A stretch of 64,000 nucleotides of DNA from Phocaeicola coprocola DSM 17136 (GTDB taxonomy: Bacteria; Bacteroidota; Bacteroidia; Bacteroidales; Bacteroidaceae): NCBI RefSeq assembly GCF_000154845.1, contig NZ_DS981457.1:124001-188000 (forward strand). Reading direction: 5' to 3'. The position numbers and the translations under genes were made by a program. Of this stretch, positions 37,994 to 46,691 are shown in pieces. The number at the start of each line of letters is the position of its first letter. Within the stretch, counting starts at the first letter, position 1. The notes under the pieces are model-generated. The model was not told the origin of the DNA. It saw only the letters and a program-made list of their open reading frames with translations, and did no database searches.

Positions 37994-39004
37994 TTAAATG
38001 TAATTTACTTCCGGATGGATATCAATACCAAACTTTTCCTTTACCGAAGCAACAACTGCTTCTGCAAGAGCCATGATTTCCTTTCCGGTAGCTCCCCCCA
38101 GATTGACAAGGACCAACGCCTGACGGGCATGTACTCCGGCACGTCCCAACGATTTTCCTTTCCATCCGCAACGGTCTATCATCCATCCGGCAGGAACTTT
38201 CACGCAATCTTCGCTTGCCGGATAAGAAGGCATATCGGTATATATGGACTGTAAATCAGCAAACTGCTTTTTAGGAATGACCGGATTCATAAAAAAACTT
38301 CCGGCATTTCCCATTTGAGCCGGATCAGGAAGTTTTTCTTCTCTGATACGAATAATGATACGACGCAGATTGTCTAATGTCAACGGACAAGATGCTTTAT
38401 CCAGCTCTGTACGGATATTACCATAATCTAAATGCCATACCGGAACTTTACTCAAACGGTAAGTGACATGCGTGACAATATATTTGCCTTTCAGTTCTTG
38501 CTTAAATATACTTTTACGATATGCATAACAGCATTCCTCATTCGAGAACTGCCGTAATTCTCCGGTAGAAACACAAACTGTATCTACACTTACTATCAAA
38601 TCTTTAGCCTCAACTCCATAGGCTCCGATATTCTGTACGGCAGAAGCTCCAACCTCTCCAGGTATCAAAGACAGGTTTACAGCCCCATACAGATTTTTCT
38701 GCACAGTGTACGCCACAAAGTCATCCCATACTTCGCCGGCTCCTACACGCACATCTACAGTATCTGACGTTTCACTTACTACCTCATAACCTTTTATCAA
38801 GGAATGAAGTACTGTTCCTTGATAATCGCCCGAAAAGAGCAAATTACTTCCCCTTCCAATATGTAATAATGGAAGTTCATAATTTTTCTGCTTCAAAAAA
38901 ACACAAAGTTCTTCTACTGATTCATATTCAACAAAATGTGCAGTACGCACATCCATGCCAAATGTGTTATGACGTAAAAGAGAATAATCTGTCAGTTCTT
39001 TCAT
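37994..39004 (-). CDS. murB: UDP-N-acetylenolpyruvoylglucosamine reductase (type I)
   Basis: FAD enzyme that reduces enolpyruvyl-UDP-GlcNAc to UDP-MurNAc in peptidoglycan synthesis. FAD-binding motifs [14 protein letters not shown] and [16 protein letters not shown], the catalytic Ser in [11 protein letters not shown], and the C-terminal Glu in HPEVNYI are all present. The 336-residue length and YRKSIFK block fit the E. coli type I class. It lies 33 bases after the DUF4348 gene. Confidence 0.96.
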   Translation of the reverse strand: MKELTDYSLLRHNTFGMDVRTAHFVEYESVEELCVFLKQKNYELPLLHIGRGSNLLFSGDYQGTVLHSLIKGYEVVSETSDTVDVRVGAGEVWDDFVAYTVQKNLYGAVNLSLIPGEVGASAVQNIGAYGVEAKDLIVSVDTVCVSTGELRQFSNEECCYAYRKSIFKQELKGKYIVTHVTYRLSKVPVWHLDYGNIRTELDKASCPLTLDNLRRIIIRIREEKLPDPAQMGNAGSFFMNPVIPKKQFADLQSIYTDMPSYPASEDCVKVPAGWMIDRCGWKGKSLGRAGVHARQALVLVNLGGATGKEIMALAEAVVASVKEKFGIDIHPEVNYI

Positions 39005-39037
39005 TTTATATTACTATTCTATACTGAACGGAGCAAC

Positions 39038-39895
39038 TTAGTCGCTCAAATCTTCAAATTTCATCAATATCCATTTACCTCCGTGATATTCAAAATAAAG
39101 CGTATTGCTAAAGCCATTACCAAATCCTTTAAATTCAATAATTTTCTGATTGGCATCAGGCATTTCCTTCTGTCCGTAATGGACATTAGTCAAACGCTCT
39201 TTAAGCATAGGAGGACGAAATGAAAACCACTGTCCTTCATCCAATGTAGTTTCGAGAATCTGAAATTCATCTTCAGGATCTACAGTCACAAAACTCAATG
39301 GACGATGTAAACGTTCAAGCTGGAATATGGAATCGTTGACAAAATGGTTATAAAAATCGAAAAAATCTTCACGGCCATTCGCATCCGAGGCAAGCTTCTC
39401 TTTATTTATAGCTTCCAGATACCAGCAATCTGAAACTCGCTCAAAATAATACCGTTTTACTTTTCTCTCTTTCAGATAAATCCAGTCCACCTGTACACTA
39501 TGCACAGCTGTATCTTTTTCCATCTCCATATCTTCTTCCTTATCGAAAAGGACAGTATAAACCGGTTCACGACTGAACATAGGATCGTATATCCATTCGT
39601 TCTTTGCCATTCGTACTACCTGTTCACCTTTGTAATAAGAAATAGGAAACTTCACCCGAGAACGTTGGAAGTGTTCATCGGAAGCAAAATTATAAAAGAA
39701 ATCGGCAAAGCTTTCATCGGCCGTAGCTGGAACTATTTCTTCTACAACCGGAGCTTCTCCCTGCAATGTGTCATGCCCAACTGTCAGCGAGTCAATTTGT
39801 TTAGTTAACGTTTCAAAAGGGTCTACATTCTTTTTTCCTCCCCCACAAGAACTGACCAGCATACATACACAACACCCAAATAAAATTTTTTTCAT
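39038..39895 (-). CDS. DUF4348-type lipoprotein
   Basis: A 285-residue lipoprotein: signal MKKILFGCCVCMLVSSC with a lipobox at SSC and a Gly/Lys-rich start. Two related halves follow, each with an FxDFFYxF/FFDFYNHF pattern (ESFADFFYNFASDEHFQRSR and DFFDFYNHFVNDSIFQLERL), suggesting an internal duplication of an NTF2-like fold. I recall it as DUF4348, a Bacteroidales family of unknown role. First of three genes with murB and the MBL hydrolase, so it may belong to the envelope, but that rests on position only. Confidence 0.78.
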   Translation of the reverse strand: MKKILFGCCVCMLVSSCGGGKKNVDPFETLTKQIDSLTVGHDTLQGEAPVVEEIVPATADESFADFFYNFASDEHFQRSRVKFPISYYKGEQVVRMAKNEWIYDPMFSREPVYTVLFDKEEDMEMEKDTAVHSVQVDWIYLKERKVKRYYFERVSDCWYLEAINKEKLASDANGREDFFDFYNHFVNDSIFQLERLHRPLSFVTVDPEDEFQILETTLDEGQWFSFRPPMLKERLTNVHYGQKEMPDANQKIIEFKGFGNGFSNTLYFEYHGGKWILMKFEDLSD

Positions 39896-39920
39896 CTTAG
39901 TGCTTCTGAAAAATCATGTG

Positions 39921-39928
39921 CAAAAATA
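39921..39928 (-). promoter_or_regulatory. -7 promoter element (TATTTTTG) for DUF4348-murB
   Basis: TATTTTTG on the minus strand, 25 bases before the ATG at 39895. Confidence 0.5.
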
Positions 39929-40011
39929 CGTCTTTTTTTCTTTTGGCGAATAAAACATTTACAGTTTTCTTTTTTATGAGCATAAAAAGACAAAATTTCA
40001 GTTTAAATCCT

Positions 40012-40019
40012 TACCTTTG
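40012..40019 (+). promoter_or_regulatory. -7 promoter element (TACCTTTG) for pheS
   Basis: TACCTTTG, 32 bases before the pheS ATG. Confidence 0.6.
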
Positions 40020-40051
40020 TGCACTAGAAAAAAATAATAATATAGGAAAAT

Positions 40052-41071
40052 ATGTTAGCAAAAATAAAACAGTTACTTCAGGAAGTGGAGAACTTAACTG
40101 CTTCGAATGCAGAAGAGCTGGAGGCTCTGCGCATAAAATACCTAAGTAAAAAAGGTATAATCAATGCGCTTATGGCGGATTTCCGCAATGTACCCGCTGA
40201 ACAGAAAAAAGAAGTCGGCATGAAACTGAATGAATTGAAGAATCATGCTCAGGAGCGTATTAATACACTGAAAGAAGCTTTCGAATGTCAGGATAACAGC
40301 GCAACTGAACTGGACCTGACTCGTACAGCTTACCCGATAGAGCTGGGTACACGCCACCCGTTAAGCATCGTACGTAACGAAATAATCAATATTTTCAACA
40401 GATTGGGATTCACTATTGCTGACGGTCCGGAAGTGGAAGACGACTGGCATGTATTCTCATCTATGAACTTCCCCGAAGATCATCCGGCACGTGACATGCA
40501 GGATACTTTCTTCATAGAAAGTCACCCTGATATTATCTTACGTACACATACTTCATCTGTACAGAGCCGCGTAATGGAAGTTTCTAAACCTCCTATCCGC
40601 GTAATCTGTCCGGGACGTGTGTATCGTAACGAAGCTATCAGCTATCGTGCACACTGCTTCTTCCATCAGGTAGAAGGATTGTATATCGATAAGAATGTTT
40701 CATTCACAGACTTGAAACAAGTTTTGCTTCAGTTTGCACAAGAAATGTTCGGTCCTGAAACAAAAATCCGTCTGCGCCCTTCATACTTCCCGTTCACTGA
40801 ACCTAGTGCGGAAATGGATATCAGCTGCGATATCTGTGGTGGCGAAGGATGTCCTTTCTGTAAATATACAGGATGGGTAGAAATTTTGGGTTGCGGTATG
40901 GTTGACCCTGCAGTACTCGAAGCTAACGGTATCGACAGTAAAGTTTACACTGGTTATGCATTCGGTATGGGAGTAGAACGTATTGCCAACTTAAAATATA
41001 AAGTAAAAGATTTGCGTATGTTCTCGGAAAACGATACTCGTTTCCTCGAAGAATTCGAAGCAGCAAACTAA
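40052..41071 (+). CDS. pheS: Phenylalanine-tRNA ligase alpha subunit
   Basis: Catalytic subunit that charges tRNA-Phe. An N-terminal coiled coil (residues 1-90) precedes class II motif 2 (RVICPGRVYRNEAISYRAHCFFHQVEGL) and motif 3 (GYAFGMGVERIANLKY). Phe-pocket residues are in RPSYFPFTEPSAEMDISC. A CDICGGEGCPFCKYTG zinc-like cluster is inserted, as in many non-proteobacterial PheS. Length 339. pheT does not follow, so the two subunit genes are unlinked here. Confidence 0.97.
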   Translation: MLAKIKQLLQEVENLTASNAEELEALRIKYLSKKGIINALMADFRNVPAEQKKEVGMKLNELKNHAQERINTLKEAFECQDNSATELDLTRTAYPIELGTRHPLSIVRNEIINIFNRLGFTIADGPEVEDDWHVFSSMNFPEDHPARDMQDTFFIESHPDIILRTHTSSVQSRVMEVSKPPIRVICPGRVYRNEAISYRAHCFFHQVEGLYIDKNVSFTDLKQVLLQFAQEMFGPETKIRLRPSYFPFTEPSAEMDISCDICGGEGCPFCKYTGWVEILGCGMVDPAVLEANGIDSKVYTGYAFGMGVERIANLKYKVKDLRMFSENDTRFLEEFEAAN

Positions 41072-41090
41072 TTTTTTATTATATATAAAG

Positions 41091-41167
41091 AAAACGCGGA
41101 TTAACGCAGGCTCTTTATAGATTCAACCTTAAAGAATTCTGTAAAAGTCTATGTTAATCCGCGTTTT
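41091..41167 (+). terminator. Inverted repeat after pheS
   Basis: The exact 15-bp arms AAAACGCGGATTAAC (41091-41105) and its complement (41153-41167) enclose a 47-base loop. The right arm contains the in-frame codon at 41151, so the MFS gene must start later. Confidence 0.65.
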
Positions 41168-41180
41168 GCAAATTTCAAAT

Positions 41181-42380
41181 ATGGAAAAGGAACGTCTTAT
41201 TACACCAAGCTATTGTTGTATACTGGCAGCCAATTTCCTTTTATATTTCGGCTTTTGGCTATTGACTCCAGTCCTTCCGTTTTATCTTTCAGAGATATTC
41301 GAGGCTTCAAATACAACAATAGGTATAGTGCTTTCCTGCTATACCATTTCCTCTCTTTGTATCCGTCCGTTTTCCGGATATTTTCTCGATACTTTTGCCC
41401 GTAAACCTCTCTACCTGATTGCCTACTTTATCTTTACACTGATATTTGCCGGATATATGGTAGCTGGCTTGCTGGCATTATTCATTATATTTCGTGTGAT
41501 ACACGGTATATCATTCGGTATGGTTACAGTTGGCGGAAATACGGTAGTAATAGACATTATGCCTTCCAGCCGTCGCGGAGAAGGTTTGGGATATTATGGA
41601 CTGGCAAACAATCTGGCTATGTCCATCGGACCGATGTTTGGATTGTTCCTTCATAGCGGAGGAGCTTCATATATCACCATTTTTTCTTATTCACTGGTCT
41701 CTTGCATATTAGGCTTTCTGGCAGCTACCATGGTGAAAACACCCTATAAACCTCCCGTAAAAAGAGAGCCGATTTCATTGGACCGGTTTATTTTGTTAAA
41801 AGGACTTCCTGCCGGATTCAGCTTATTACTGTTATCTATTCCCTACGGCATGACAACAAACTACGTAGCAATGTATGCCAAGCAAATAGGTATCACTGCA
41901 GAAACAGGATTCTTCTTTACTCTTATGGCTGTAGGAATGGCTATCAGCCGACTCTTCAGTGGACGCCTGGTAGACAAAGGAATGATTACACAGGTCATCT
42001 CTGCTGGGTTATACCTTGTCTGTATCTGCTATTTCGGTCTGACAGCCTGCGGATGGCTTATCAATTGGAACAGTTCATTTACTATTATTTTATTCTTCCT
42101 TATCTCCCTATTGCTTGGAATCGGGTTTGGAACAATGTTTCCCGCTTATAACACCTTATTCGTCAACCTTGCCCCCAACAGCCAACGAGGAACGGCTACA
42201 AGTACTTATCTGACCTCATGGGATGTCGGATTAGGAATAGGAATGCTGAGTGGAGGGTACATTGCAGAAATAGCTTCTTTCCGAGCAGCCTATCTGTTTG
42301 GAGCCTTTCTGACTGTAGTTTCTGTTATTTACTTCCATTTTAAAGCCGGTCCGCATTTCCTGAAGAATAAACTCAGATAA
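41181..42380 (+). CDS. Major facilitator superfamily transporter
   Basis: About 399 residues in twelve predicted helices. The DHA1-type motif A between helices 2 and 3 is RPFSGYFLDTFARKPLY, and its repeat between helices 8 and 9 is RLFSGRLVDKGM. The PSSRRGEGLGYYGL loop is typical of drug or metabolite efflux members (YfcJ/EmrD-like). The ATG at 41181 (MEKERLITPSYCC) is preferred, since an earlier codon at 41151 falls inside the pheS terminator. The substrate is unknown. Confidence 0.85.
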   Translation: MEKERLITPSYCCILAANFLLYFGFWLLTPVLPFYLSEIFEASNTTIGIVLSCYTISSLCIRPFSGYFLDTFARKPLYLIAYFIFTLIFAGYMVAGLLALFIIFRVIHGISFGMVTVGGNTVVIDIMPSSRRGEGLGYYGLANNLAMSIGPMFGLFLHSGGASYITIFSYSLVSCILGFLAATMVKTPYKPPVKREPISLDRFILLKGLPAGFSLLLLSIPYGMTTNYVAMYAKQIGITAETGFFFTLMAVGMAISRLFSGRLVDKGMITQVISAGLYLVCICYFGLTACGWLINWNSSFTIILFFLISLLLGIGFGTMFPAYNTLFVNLAPNSQRGTATSTYLTSWDVGLGIGMLSGGYIAEIASFRAAYLFGAFLTVVSVIYFHFKAGPHFLKNKLR

Positions 42381-42392
42381 ACCAAGAATCTC

Positions 42393-42786
42393 CTATTCTT
42401 TATAGGTAAAAACAAATATATGCGAAAGCTTATTGTTTACATTCGTAATTTGGACTGATAAGATAAACGAACGGAATAATTCTACATGGTCATAAATAAA
42501 CGCAGGTAGATAATTTTTATATGCACCCAGGTTCTGTGCCAGCTTATCTACATCTGCCACCATAATAAAGGATGCATCGCGCGATAGATTCGAAACACAC
42601 TCATCAAACAACGTGTGTTGCGGAATAGACAATACTTGCGAAATGCAGGAATCCACCTTTTCCTGACCGGAAAGGATGAGCACACTGTCCTCACGAAGAG
42701 GCTGAATGGACTTTAACCGTTCTTCTACCCTATATAGGCATGAATCGGAAGCATACATAGAGCCACTCAGATAAAACACTTCACTA
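42393..42786 (-). pseudogene. C-terminal fragment of a gene interrupted by an IS4 element
   Basis: The 127 residues from FYLSGSMYASDSC to the stop at 42393 continue, in frame, the N-terminal fragment at 44112-44857 once the IS and one copy of the 9-bp target duplication are removed (junction ...NSEV-FYLSG...). The intact protein would have been about 376 residues. The apparent start at 42779 is just a GTG codon at that junction. No promoter of its own was seen. Confidence 0.85.
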
Positions 42787-42881
42787 CATTACTGTCCCGT
42801 AAAAGTGGATAAATAGTTCTTTGAAATAACTGAAATATAGCTTATTATACTCTATTTGTAAAGCGCGACGATTTGAAATTG

Positions 42882-42889
42882 TACCTTTG
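42882..42889 (+). promoter_or_regulatory. -7 promoter element (TACCTTTG) for the IS4 transposase
   Basis: TACCTTTG, 22 bases before the transposase ATG and inside the element. Confidence 0.55.
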
Positions 42890-42911
42890 AAACCAAATCA
42901 AATGGCTTCAA

Positions 42912-44075
42912 ATGAATCAAGACAAATATGTTTTCGCTCAATTGGTAGAGTTTTTGAACAACAATAAATTCAGAAGAATCGTGGACAAATACGATGGAAA
43001 TCGTTACGTCAAACATTTCACTTGCTGGAACCAGCTTCTTGCTATGATGTTCGGACAGCTAAGCAATCGTGAGAGCCTACGCGACCTGATTGTTGCATTG
43101 GAAGCACATCAAGCCAAGTGTTATCATTTGGGATTGGGTCGTGAACCCTTGGCCAAAACCACACTTGCATCAGCTAACCAAAATAGGGATTACAGAATCT
43201 TTGAAGATTTTGCATTCTTCATGATGAAAGAAGCCAGTGATAAACGAGCTACTCATATTCTGGATATCGAAGGAAAGAAGTACGCTTTTGATTCAACCAC
43301 CATTCCGTTATGTTTGGCAACATTTCCTTGGGCTAAATTTCGAAGTAAAAAAGGTGGAGTCAAGGCACATGTCCTTTATGACATTGAGGCTCAGGTTCCG
43401 GCTTTTTTTACAGTAACCACAGCTTCAAAACATGACTCAACAGCAATGTCTGCAATTCATTATGAACCAAATGCATACTATATTTTTGATAGAGCGTATG
43501 ATTCGTTTAAGGAACTATATCGGATTCATCTTACTGGCTCTTTCTTTGTCGTAAGAGCCAAGTCGAATCTTAAATTTAAGTTCTGCAAATGGAAACGCAG
43601 ACTACCAAAGAATATACTATCTGATGCTGAAGTGAAATTATCAGGATATACCTCTGAAAAGAAGTATCCGGAATCATTCAGGATTATCAGGTTCTATGAT
43701 GAAGAAGATGATCGTGAATTTACCTTCCTGACAAATGCCAAACATATATCTGCACTTGATGTAGCTAATCTCTATAAAAAGAGATGGCTTGTAGAACTGT
43801 TCTTCAAATGGTTGAAGCAGCACCTTAAAATCAAAAGGTTCTGGGGCACCACAGAAAACGCAGTCCGTATTCAGATAAGTGTGGCTATTATCACTTATTG
43901 TTTGGTAGCTATTATCCAACATGATTTGCACTTAAGCCGTTCGACCTATGAGGTCCTACAGATTTTGAGCATTTCATTAACGGATAAAACACCTTTACAA
44001 GAGTTGTTCAATAAGACTAATTTCAATGATGTCAAAGAGCAATTAAATCCCCTTTTCCCGGGGTTGTTTGATTAA
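42912..44075 (+). CDS. IS4-family transposase (DUF4372 N-terminus, DDE domain)
   Basis: Intact 387-residue transposase. A DUF4372-type N-terminal DNA-binding region covers about residues 1-75 (YVFAQLVEFLNNNKFRRIVD...LSNRESLRDLI). The DDE catalytic core has Asp in YAFDSTTIPL, Asp in YIFDRAYDSF, and Glu in YKKRWLVELFFKWLK, an exact Y-(2)-R-(3)-E-(6)-K signature. It resembles the ISPepr1-type subgroup common in Bacteroidetes. Nothing suggests inactivation. Confidence 0.95.
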   Translation: MNQDKYVFAQLVEFLNNNKFRRIVDKYDGNRYVKHFTCWNQLLAMMFGQLSNRESLRDLIVALEAHQAKCYHLGLGREPLAKTTLASANQNRDYRIFEDFAFFMMKEASDKRATHILDIEGKKYAFDSTTIPLCLATFPWAKFRSKKGGVKAHVLYDIEAQVPAFFTVTTASKHDSTAMSAIHYEPNAYYIFDRAYDSFKELYRIHLTGSFFVVRAKSNLKFKFCKWKRRLPKNILSDAEVKLSGYTSEKKYPESFRIIRFYDEEDDREFTFLTNAKHISALDVANLYKKRWLVELFFKWLKQHLKIKRFWGTTENAVRIQISVAIITYCLVAIIQHDLHLSRSTYEVLQILSISLTDKTPLQELFNKTNFNDVKEQLNPLFPGLFD

Positions 44076-44111
44076 TATTTAATTCGTCCCGATTTTAACG
44101 GGACACTAATG

Positions 44112-44857
44112 ACTTCACTATTCAAATGAATATCAAATTCACTCCAACAATCAGTATTTTCTTCTGCCAGTAAAGGTATCGACGCTGTATGTCCGTATAA
44201 AGTCAAAAAATTTGCCGTCTTAGCATGAGCGATAGAAGTAAATCCGACATCCTGGCGCAATGACTTTTCGTCTTTCTCGGCATCTATTACTTTTTCTATC
44301 AGATTCTTCTGATAACTGACAGCCAAAAATCCCTTGCCATTGTAACAAGATATGAAATCATTATTACTTACGGGGTAAATCTCTATCGTTTTTCCTCTAT
44401 AAGTTTCTTTTTTAGCTGAAAAAGAAAGTCCCTTTCTGGTTATCATTTCGCGAATGAAGTTCCTTCCAGATTCATTGGTACGAAAATACATAACCAAATT
44501 ACGAGAAGAAATCGGAGCATGAAAACTCACCATCATATAATTCATCTGATTATGTAAATCGTGAGCATTCTCTACGATGTAAGGAATCATGTCTTCTCCC
44601 ACAACAGAAAAAAGTCCACTGCTTTGAAGTGTATCAAGCTGTCCTGCATAAGCAGCCTGTGGAAACTCATTGACCATAAACTCAATATTATCAGTTTCCA
44701 AAAGTCCGATACAATCAGAAGGAACAACAGCAAGCAAATCAGCATCCTTTCCACTTTCTGCAAGACTCAAACGAGCAAAGCTATAAAGCCCTACTCCTAT
44801 GCAAAAAAGTATAACAGAAAGTATTACACCTAATTTACCAACTGTACGCAATTTCAT
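44112..44857 (-). pseudogene. N-terminal fragment of an IS-disrupted membrane-anchored protein
   Basis: About 249 native residues: an N-terminal membrane helix (GKLGVILSVILFCIGVGLYS), then a periplasmic region beginning DLLAVVPSDCIGLLETDNIEF. It recalls DUF3352-like proteins, though I am not certain. The reading frame runs into the IS4 element and stops at 44072 after 12 foreign residues. A second element (ISL3-type) sits 16 bases before its ATG, cutting it from its promoter at 46307-46337. The gene is therefore broken in both coding and control sequence. Function unknown. Confidence 0.85.
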
Positions 44858-44936
44858 AGTTATTTATATTTTTGGGTCAGTAGAAATTTCGTGGGGATTA
44901 TTTTTTATACTCGTAAAGTATTGCTTACTTCGCATT

Positions 44937-45323
44937 ATGAAAAACGATTATTTGAACATGCTAGCCAGCCTCGTGTTGCCGGCTCAGATATTAGATTACT
45001 TTCTTATCTCTGGAGTTGAACAAACCTCTCAAGAGATTCATATTAGTCTGGATGAAAAGATGAATTCCAAGTTAAGCAATGACGAACATTTTGAATCCAA
45101 AGGTTTTATGGAAGCTGTTAATGTGACAGACTTTCCCATACGGGACCATAAGGTAATCCTCAAGATCAGACGTCGTCGTTGGACGGACTTGCGCACAGGT
45201 AAAAGTTTCAGTATTCCCATCGACCTCGATGTTGTAGCCAAGGGAACCAGATACTCCAAAGAATTTGGGGCTTTTTTAAAAGAAACGTATGGAGACATCC
45301 CCAGTGACCTGCCGTACGCTTGA
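44937..45323 (+). CDS. ISL3/ISAon1-type transposase, N-terminal reading frame
   Basis: A 128-residue protein from the ATG at 44937 (MKNDYLNMLASLVLPAQILD) with basic stretches (KIRRRRWTDLRTGKSF) expected of the DNA-binding end. Genomes of this group usually annotate it as the transposase N-terminal region, separate from the catalytic part. It overlaps the next frame by 35 bases, which is +1 relative to it. Confidence 0.85.
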   Translation: MKNDYLNMLASLVLPAQILDYFLISGVEQTSQEIHISLDEKMNSKLSNDEHFESKGFMEAVNVTDFPIRDHKVILKIRRRRWTDLRTGKSFSIPIDLDVVAKGTRYSKEFGAFLKETYGDIPSDLPYA

Positions 45324-46281
45324 GGAATTCTATCATATAGATGGTCATACATTTGAAAAACAGTACAAGGAGGTTCTCAGCGGATATCGTAATTGGGAAC
45401 AGTTATCCCATGCCGGTGAATGGATGCTGTTTCCGGAAAATATGGGACCGTATCTGGCGATTGACGAGACCTCACTCTCCAACGGTGAACTTTACACCTT
45501 TGTAACCAACCGTGATGCCTGTACGAGAGAGTGCTCCCTGGTAGCTGTCGTGGCAGGAACTAAATCAGAGGATGTAATAGCTGTGCTGCAACGAATTGAC
45601 GAGGAAAGCCGTTATGCCGTTAAAGAAGTGACACTTGACCTTTCAGACTCCATGCGCAAGATTGTACGGACTGCATTTCCTGAAGCCAGCCGTGTGATAG
45701 ACCGTTTTCACATTCAGAGATTAGCTTGTGATGCTGTGCAGGAATTACGCATCAAACACCGTTGGGATGCCATACAGCAGGCCAATGAGGAAATGGAAGA
45801 AGCTAAGCGGAAGAACGAAGATTATGTCCCATACCGATATTCCAATGGCGATACCCGTAGGGAATTACTTATACGCTCCCGGTATCTGCTTTTCAAGTCA
45901 GCTGATAAATGGACAGAAAAACAGAAGCAAAGGGCAGCAATCCTATTTGAGGAATACCCTGACATCAAAAAGGCATACGGTTTGTGCCATTCCCTGCGGA
46001 TGATTTTCTCTAAGAACACCATAAAGGACGCTGCACGTCTGGCTATGGCACGATGGTATAATAAAGTAGAAGAAGCAGGGATGCATTCTTTTAATGTCAT
46101 TGCTGCTACTTTCTATGAGCACTATGATGAAATACTGAATTTCTACAACCATCGTTCTTCAAATGCGATGGCAGAATCGTTCAATGCAAAAATTAAACTG
46201 TTCAGAGCAAATCTAAGAGGAGTAGCTGATAAGAAGTTCTTTTTATTCCGCATTGCGAAGCTATATGCGTATCCCCACTAA
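45289..46281 (+). CDS. ISL3/ISAon1-type transposase, catalytic reading frame
   Basis: A 330-residue DDE transposase core: Asp in PYLAIDETSLSNGELYTF, Asp in DLSDSMRKIV...VIDRFHIQRLA, Glu in SSNAMAESFNAKIKLFRA near the end, matching the ISL3 pattern. The protein may be made by re-initiation at the ATG at 45289 or by frameshifting from the upstream frame; the sequence does not decide. Confidence 0.9.
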   Translation: METSPVTCRTLEEFYHIDGHTFEKQYKEVLSGYRNWEQLSHAGEWMLFPENMGPYLAIDETSLSNGELYTFVTNRDACTRECSLVAVVAGTKSEDVIAVLQRIDEESRYAVKEVTLDLSDSMRKIVRTAFPEASRVIDRFHIQRLACDAVQELRIKHRWDAIQQANEEMEEAKRKNEDYVPYRYSNGDTRRELLIRSRYLLFKSADKWTEKQKQRAAILFEEYPDIKKAYGLCHSLRMIFSKNTIKDAARLAMARWYNKVEEAGMHSFNVIAATFYEHYDEILNFYNHRSSNAMAESFNAKIKLFRANLRGVADKKFFLFRIAKLYAYPH

Positions 46282-46306
46282 ATTTCTACTGACCCATATT
46301 TTTATG

Positions 46307-46337
46307 CAAATATAAACAAATAATAAAGAAAAGCAAA
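46307..46337 (-). promoter_or_regulatory. Orphaned full promoter (TTTG - 19 bp - TATATTTG) of the disrupted gene
   Basis: Minus-strand -7 at 46307-46314 and -33 TTTG at 46334-46337, perfectly spaced. Removing the ISL3 element and one 8-bp duplication puts it about 20 bases before the ATG at 44857. It now fires into the right end of the IS. Confidence 0.8.
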
Positions 46338-46351
46338 CTGGAAACACAAAA

Positions 46352-46379
46352 AAAGCGACCTTCATTTGAAGATCGCTTT
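46352..46379 (-). terminator. Intrinsic terminator of the tRNA-His pair
   Basis: Twelve-bp stem (46352-46363 with 46368-46379, one G-U) and loop ATTT, followed on the minus strand by T7. Confidence 0.9.
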
Positions 46380-46391
46380 CATTTTCAGAAG

Positions 46392-46466
46392 GGTGACTAG
46401 TGGGACTCGAACCCACGACATTCAGAACCACAATCTGACGCTCTAACCAACTGAACTATAGTCACC
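46392..46466 (-). tRNA. tRNA-His (GTG), copy 2
   Basis: 75 nt with anticodon GTG in a TT-GTG-GT loop flanked by TCAGA/TCTGA. The T-loop GGTTCGAGTCC is normal. Fitting T8, A9 and A14 to their places shows that G-1 is encoded and pairs with C73, the His identity pair. CCA is not encoded. Confidence 0.97.
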
Positions 46467-46494
46467 ATATTAAAAATGGTTGCTTCTATGAAAG

Positions 46495-46569
46495 GGTGAC
46501 TAGTGGGACTCGAACCCACGACATTCAGAACCACAATCTGACGCTCTAACCAACTGAACTATAGTCACC
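46495..46569 (-). tRNA. tRNA-His (GTG), copy 1
   Basis: Identical 75-nt copy of the neighbouring tRNA, starting 103 bases upstream. Both appear to be transcribed together and end at the terminator at 46352-46379. Confidence 0.97.
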
Positions 46570-46691
46570 ATGTTGATTACCCTTTCAAAAGCGAGTGCAA
46601 AGATATATGTTTATTTTGAATTTGCAAACACTTTTGAGAAAAATCTTTCATAAAAGTTCATTTTATGCTGTAAAACCTTCTAGAAGGAGCA

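Larger units (their letters stand above)
42787..44111 (+). mobile_element. IS4-family insertion sequence, 1325 bp, complete
   Basis: The ends are inverted repeats: CATTACTGTCCCGT on the left and, inverted, CATTAGTGTCCCGT on the right (13 of 14 match, then A-runs offset by one). A 9-bp target duplication ACTTCACTA flanks it at 42778-42786 and 44112-44120. It carries one intact transposase gene. Intact ends, duplication and reading frame point to a recent insertion. Confidence 0.93.
44874..46295 (+). mobile_element. ISL3-type (ISAon1-like) insertion sequence, 1422 bp, complete
   Basis: The terminal inverted repeats are 25 bp with one mismatch, starting GGGTCAGTAGAAATTT on the left and its inverse on the right. 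An 8-bp target duplication ATATTTTT is at 44866-44873 and 46296-46303, the size expected of ISL3 elements. It holds two overlapping transposase reading frames. Its insertion point is in the short 5' leader of the disrupted gene. Confidence 0.95.

Noticed and set aside
46392-46569. tRNA-His genes as an integration site of a mobile island
   Set aside because: No integrase and no partial tRNA duplicate outside the two full copies; the nearby elements are ordinary insertion sequences with their own target duplications.
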